Shown: in pieces, positions 56,094-64,000 of the stretch
Layout: each line of letters starts with the position of its first letter
How positions within the stretch are numbered: position 1 is the stretch's first letter
NCBI GenBank assembly: GCA_020744425.1
Contig: JAGMUV010000031.1
Coordinates: 558,001 to 622,000, forward strand
DNA: 64,000 bases
Origin: Dactylonectria macrodidyma
Lineage: Eukaryota; Ascomycota; Sordariomycetes; Hypocreales; Nectriaceae
Direction: 5' to 3'
Translations under genes and position numbers: made by a program
The notes under the pieces: generated by a model
What the model saw: the letters and a program-made list of their open reading frames with translations, nothing else
What the model was told of the DNA's origin: nothing
The model's database searches: none

Positions 56094-56942
56094 GTGGTCA
56101 AGATGGGCCGTTTAGGCAAAAATTATTTTAGCGTGGGTGTCATTTGCTGACAGTACCTATCCTTGGGTTGGGTGCATAAACTCAACGACATTGCAAGGGG
56201 CAAGGGCCCCCTGTTCCAATGTACCCTCCTACCAAATAGAGGCTGCCTGTTTTCTGTTGCACTGTGTTCCGTGGTCTGCAAAGTATTTGTCACGGATGCT
56301 GGTATACGCTAATGACGAACGTCCGGCAAATGCCCCGGCACTGCCTTTCTTAGCCTCCTAGGGCCTTGGTAACACCTGACGAATCCGGGGTCGGTGTCGG
56401 AGATTTGCGTAATGCAGCCATGGCAATTGGCTATGATACTGAGCATGCCAAGAAGGACGAATGACCACAAGGGCTTACAAATGGTCAATCCCTTCGGTAT
56501 GAGAACATGTCACCCGAACCCCGGCATATCACACATCGGGACCCGATATTTGCTGCAAAGTAAGCCAATCCTGGCGGGCTGTGATCCAATCCTCGTAGGT
56601 GTGAGCTAATCCCTGTGGCCTCTTGAGGTTGTATACACCGAAACCTTACATTGTACGATGAGGGGATATCGCGGTTGCCTTCTTCTTGGCGAGAATCTTC
56701 GCGCAACGCAGCGGCAGTGCTGATGTGACATCTCATCTAACCTTGAAGACCCATTGGGCAGATGGAGGCCCCGCGGTCCAGCGGGATGCGACTGCTGCAG
56801 GCACAAACGGCCAAGTGATAAGGTCCAGGTGGAAAAGCCCATAAGTAATGATGATTCCATGCCCGATAACAGGTCGAGGTACACCACTACCAGTCTCTTG
56901 GTTTTCTCCATTGCCTATCATTTCTTCAAAAGTCGTTTCGTC
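56094..56942. promoter_or_regulatory. Upstream region of katG2
   Basis: About 850 bp without a recognisable gene precede the katG2 start. Frames on both strands (such as 56606-56911) lack motifs. The katG2 promoter must lie here, but no TATA box or binding site can be singled out with confidence. Confidence 0.4.
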
Positions 56943-59493
<2,551 letters not shown>

Positions 59494-59514
59494 GAAGCGC
59501 GTGTGTTGCACAGT

Positions 59515-61178
59515 ACATTTCATCTAGATTCTCTAACGTGCATGATAAGCCGGATCGTCTGCTGGTTGTCACATTGAATGTGGATTTTTTCTTCTTCTAG
59601 CCGGATTCCTAGCTCTTTGACCAGCCGGAAAATAAACATAGCCTCTCTAGCTGCTTGAGATAGGGCTAGTAACTCGGCCTCAGTTGTTGACGTTGTGACT
59701 GTGTCCTGCTTGTTGGCCCTCCATCCAATCGTTCCTCCGAATAGTCTCATGACGTAGGCTTGGGAGCTTTTCCGGTCAGCGTTATCTGCGTAGGATGCAT
59801 CGCTAGCTATAAGGAACTGATCGTCCTGGCCGAATTGAAGGGCTAGGCTGCTGGTCTTCTTGAGATACAGAAGGACCTGGTCAGCAGCGCGATGATGTTC
59901 CGGTCCTGGGTTCGAATTGAATCTAGCTAGCTGAGAGACCGGAAATGCTGTATCTGGCCGGGTCATAACAACCGCATAAAGGATTGATCCGACTTTCCGT
60001 TGGTATCGTCGGATTGACGGGATCGAGGCCCTTTGATCGTACGGTTGCAGGGATTCCATTTTCATCGGGGTCTCATGTCATTGATCTAGGTCATCCACAA
60101 GGTTAGCAATTGTCAGATACGTCAGAGGTATATATCACATCTATCAACTGATGAGACTGCGGCCCGGTCTCAAAGGCCCGGATCTCTAGCAAACCGTCTC
60201 AAAGGCCCGGACCCCTCAGATCCGGTTTTAAGAAAACTTTATTGTTGCTTCTGTGATGATAGAGGCATCTCTGTATATAAAGGCAGCTGCGAGCCCTCTG
60301 TCAGACAGGAAGCAGCAAGAATAGAGAACAGTTCACTCTAAAATCTCACAGCAATCTTAGCTAGATACGAAGATTGGGACAACCAGATCAGTCTTTTCTC
60401 TCGGTCTCGAAGGATCTCGATCCCTAGGAACCACTGAAGATCCTGTCCGCCGGTCAGGTAGTAATGACCCTTGAGGTCGGCAGCAGCCTTCTGAACGTCC
60501 TGCCACTTTTCTTTCTGGCAGGCAAAGACGATATCGTCAACATAGAAAAAGACGATAATCCCGCCCTTTGTCATACAACAGGGCTCGTGGGGGACTGTCT
60601 CGAAGCCTAGCTCTTGAAGTGTGGCAGTAAGTTCCTTCTGCCAAAGAAGAGGGGATTCCCGTAGACCGTACAGGGCTTTCTGGATCAGTAGGATTTTTCC
60701 GGGTGATCTGTATCCAGGTGGCATTTTCATTAGGATGTGACGGTCTAGCTTGGCGTTGACGAAGGCGTTGACTGCGTCATATTGTATGAGATCCAGGTCA
60801 AATCGGGCCGCTGTTGCTATTAGGGTCCGGAAGGACCTTCCGGCTAGGGTTGCGGCGTAGGTCTCCTCGTCTAGCCCTTTCGGCTGCTGGTCTCCTCGAA
60901 CAACTAGCCTAGCCTTACACTTGATGAAGCGGCCATGCTTATCTAGCTTATAGACGTAGACCCACATGCAATCGAGGGTCTGTTTCCCTAGGGTTCTAGG
61001 GTCATCTAGATCTATCTCGATCCATGACTCCATTTCCCTATGACTGTGCAAGTGGTCCCGTTCAGCTTGTTCAAATTGGAACCCCATTTGATGATCTTTT
61101 AGATCTCGATGGTGCCGCGGCAGCTGGGGTAGCTGACTTTGATGAACAGACCTAGGTTTCTTTAGCAGACGTTGTAGC
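59515..61178 (-). mobile_element. Ty1/copia retrotransposon fragment (RT and RNase H)
   Basis: Two open blocks belong to one copia polyprotein. The block at 61087-60351 holds the RVT_2 reverse transcriptase (CKARLVVRGDQQ, DAVNAFVNAKLD, KALYGLRESP, FFYVDDIVFAC). The block at 60105-59520 holds the connection and RNase H (GSILYAVVMTRPD, DASYADNADRKSS, TTEAELLALSQAA). They are split by a solo LTR at 60111-60350. A TGA (60077-60079 region) interrupts the frame just before PMKMES. Gag, protease and most of the integrase are lost at 61178 where a hAT element begins, and the 3' end is cut at about 59515 next to katG2. Confidence 0.85.
60106..60355 (+). mobile_element. Solo LTR, 240 bp, with 5-bp target duplication
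   Basis: The LTR spans 60111-60350, starting TGTCAGAT and ending ATCTCACA. The target duplication GCAAT lies at 60106-60110 and 60351-60355. An internal TATATAAAG box at 60278 gives plus orientation. Removing LTR and one target copy rejoins the copia frame (SYLAKIA to NLVDDLDQ). Its tips resemble those of the LTR at 14967, but the bodies differ. Confidence 0.9.
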
Positions 61179-63659
61179 CAGTGTTGCTAATAATATAAAC
61201 AATATGTATATTGGCAATATGGGCCCCCTCGCAATAATATCGTATTGTCAAGAGGCGATGTTGTATTACCCAAAATGAACAGGACCCATATTGTATTGTA
61301 TTGCCAAGCAGACCTGCGTATTTGGATACGATATATCGATATCAACTCTGCTATCTGGATATATCGATATAACTCTCTGCCTCTTAAATGGATATCCAGA
61401 TTGATATCCACCTAAATACCGCTCTCTGATTGGCTGAAAAGATCTTATCAATTGATTAGATGATGAAAAGACTTCTTTCAATTTCAACATCAGCACCACC
61501 ATCTCAGTACTCGTTCAAACGGCCCTAGGTATTCTAGCACAATTAGCTTATCCAGGTGGTTTATCGACCATGACATCATCCCAGACCATCGCCGCCTCTA
61601 CGCCCTCGATTTCGGACCAGCCCATTACTGGGACGTCTCTGGACTTTTTCCTCTTCGTCAAAGAAACGTATCCTGATGAGGACACCCAGAACACCACCGG
61701 CGGGTCACGTACGCGCAAATCTAGGGGTATGGTGATGTATCGATGTCTCCATTGCCCTGCCGATAAGCCCTGGGCGAATCGGAAGCGGGACAACGCATGG
61801 CATCACGCCCGGCGGTGCCATGCCGATATTATCTCTTCCCTCGATCGCACGCTCATTGGGGGCAGTTCTGATGTTCTAGATGATGAAAGGGAAGCCAAAC
61901 GTCCTCGGATTGATGCCTTCTTTCCCTCTCGTTACTCGGATGTCTCTCTCCGCCGTATGTTCGACCGCGATCGCTATTTAGATGCAATAATCAGCCTAAT
62001 CACACGCCGCCGGCTTGCCTTCTCAGCAATTACCTGGGATGAGATGCAAGAGATGATGCTAGCAGCTAATCCTGCTATAGAGGACCTTTTAGTGACCAAC
62101 CGAAGTGCTCTAATGCGACTAATTGATGCCACATATGAGTTATATTCTTCTCAGCTCATGGCAACTATTGAAGCTTCCATCTCAAATATCCATATCTTCT
62201 CTGATCTCTGGACATCGCCCCATCGCCATGGGATACTCGCCATCTCTGCGAGATGGGTTGATCAGGATTATCAGCCACGAAGGGCACTTCTAGCGATGCC
62301 AGAATGTCGCTATAGCCATAGTGGTGAAACCCAGGCATCTCTAATTATCGATACACTGGCAAAGTACGGCATTGCTTCTAAAGTGGGCTACCATGTAGGG
62401 GATAATGCCACTTCAAATGATACCTGCTTGTCTTATCTCTCACGGCGGTTACGAGAAGACTATGGGGTACGATAGCTCTTCCCTTATCTCTGGATTAGGA
62501 TTAATTGGTTGCTAGTTGACGTTTGATCCCTCTAAGCGCCGTATCCGCTGCGTCGCCCACATTATTAACCTATCCCTTCAAGCATTTCTTCTCGCGTCTT
62601 CAAAAGAGGCACTAATCGCCGCTCTTAATGCCGCCGATGATACCTCAAACGATCAGTTGTTTGCACAGTTCTACGACACCTTGCACGACGCCGGACAGAC
62701 AACAAGAACAGATGAGGCCCATCAGAGAAGAAGAGCTTCGCGAAGAGGCAATCGTATACTTGAGAACTTCACTGGATGGCAGCATATCGCGCCCCTACAG
62801 AAAGTACACAACATCGCGGTCTGGATACGTAAATCTACGCTTCATTCGGCTATATGGGACGATGAAATAAAGCTCCGACTAGGCATAGATAATGCCACAC
62901 GCTGGAATTCATGGTATCGATTGTTAGATAATTTTCTGCGGTATCAATCCCGTGTAAAACAGTTCCTAATTGACCATGATAGAGAGCTTCAAGACGATAT
63001 CCTGCTAGCTTCAGAGTGGGAGTTTATTGAACGGACGCATCGTTTCCTACAGCCGTTTGCCTCAGCTACGTTGTTGGCCGAAGGGGCGCGATCTACACTC
63101 TCCCAATCACTCTCGATAATGGATGTTTTATTGCGACAGTACGAGAAGTATAAGGTCGGTGGCGATGATATTTCTTTATCTAATTGATCGGTTAACTAAT
63201 TGTCTTATTTAGGAACTTTATAGTTCAAAGGAAAACCATGATCCCCACATAGTACACTGCATCGATATGGGCTGGTTTGTACTTAATAAGTACTACACCT
63301 TATCAGACCAGACACCTGTGTATGCCGCCGCACTCCTTCTCGATACCTCGAAACGAAGAAAATACATTGAGCGGAATTGGCAAGAATCCTGGCACGCGCC
63401 TGCTATTGCTGCTGCCCAGCAAATTTGGCTAGATGAATATAGGCAATTGCTAGACCGGCATGAAGAATTGCTACACAGGCATGACTCTTACGCAGGCATG
63501 ACTTTTATTGCATTTGATTCGCCCTTTTTTCCCGTTGACCCACAGGTACATCCCCCAAAGGCGGTGAAGCTATCTCTCTTAACAAAGCCAGGTCAAGCCT
63601 TCCTTAATGCAGAGTCTGGTTGTCAACACAGAACAAGGTTAATTCCAACACGCATTTAG
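61179..63659 (+). mobile_element. hAT transposon, right end missing
   Basis: A left tip CAGTGTTGCTAATAATA starts at 61179, inside the copia fragment. It is followed by an AT-rich subterminal region with repeated GCAATA, TATTG and GATATC motifs (to about 61440). No matching inverted right end was found to 64000; the transposase breaks off near 63500-63659. Confidence 0.6.
61570..63659 (+). pseudogene. hAT transposase lacking the dimerisation domain
   Basis: Exons 61570-62466, 62516-63154 and 63213-63659 join in frame (introns GTACGA..GCTAG and GTCGGT..TTTAG). A BED-type finger (YRCLHCPADKPW ... HHARRCH) is followed by the core: HIFSDLWTSPHRHGILAIS, GYHVGDNATSNDTCL, IRCVAHIINLSLQAF and LGIDNATRWNSWY. 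The conserved line continues to AAALLLDTSKRRKYIERNW. After about residue 600 the sequence departs from hAT pattern (DSPFFPVDPQ..., then stop), and the C-terminal dimerisation motif is absent. Confidence 0.8.
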
Positions 63660-64000
63660 GACAGCCTATGCTATGTCTTTATTGTCTAACTACTATAGAA
63701 GGAAGCACCTCCTCCTCACTGCTAAGCATCTCACTCCTTCGCCTGCGAATGCTAGGTTGCGTTTTCTGTCCACCGGCACGTACTCAGTAGTTCTCCCAGC
63801 TCTGTAGTACAGACGTCTTGAAAATGAGGCTGTTGGCGATGCCTGGTACAGCCTGTGTTTGGGGGCTAGTCTCAGCAGGGGTTCCTAAAACACTACGCCT
63901 GCAGCCCTGTGGCCTCGGCAAATATCAAATCTTTTGCGAACGATTATTCTAGGTGGCTTTAATATGTGACTAAGGAGTAATTGGTGTAGTAGGTAGCCGG
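63660..64000. other. No gene recognised
   Basis: The last 340 bp hold no recognisable coding, repeat or terminal feature. Confidence 0.45.

Overview
The window is nuclear DNA of a filamentous ascomycete (Pezizomycotina). A Sordariomycete is most likely, because the one clearly intact host enzyme is a secreted KatG2-type catalase-peroxidase and the other host genes are fungus-specific membrane-protein families. Introns are short (50-130 bp) with fungal GT..CTAAC..AG signals. Most of the window is mobile DNA in nested layers. Only a few host genes or relics remain: a multi-TM protein (1625-2920), a DUF7703-like 7-TM protein (8851-9678), the 3' half of an MFS drug transporter (18207-18978), a dead DJ-1/PfpI gene (55747-56093) and katG2 (56943-59493).

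Layout. 1-3 kb: a doubtful small ORF and the membrane gene. 3.1-5.6 kb: a piggyBac element with 27-bp inverted ends and a three-exon transposase. 5.6-6.6 and 10.2-10.7 kb: two more piggyBac relics. Helitron family 1 (here 'Hel-1') has four copies: a full one on the minus strand (36349-42416) and three deletion derivatives (6702-8338, 12583-14962, 31420-32706). A second, larger Helitron type has two diverged members on the minus strand: Hel-2 (coding 20186-27070) and Hel-3 (coding 43627-50289). Each faces a divergently transcribed accessory gene (28764-30773; 50992-51581). hAT transposons lie at 15678-18203, 33122-36143, 51582-54922 and 61179-63659, with hAT-type MITEs at 16283-16449 and 29319-29809. 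Copia material lies at 14967-15270 (LTR plus primer site) and 59515-61178 (RT/RNase H), the latter split by a 240-bp solo LTR. A 0.6-kb repeat occurs at 30781-31420 and 42802-43409.

How it fits together. Several elements look complete or nearly so: piggyBac, the hAT at 33 kb, Hel-1, and Hel-3 apart from one stop codon. Others are broken by single datable events that leave target duplications. The least described feature is the Helitron-linked accessory gene. Two diverged homologues sit head-to-head with the Rep-helicase in two separate Helitrons, keep the same intron phase, and have duplicated sequence in the intergenic region. Gene models come from reading splice signals by eye; no database search was run.
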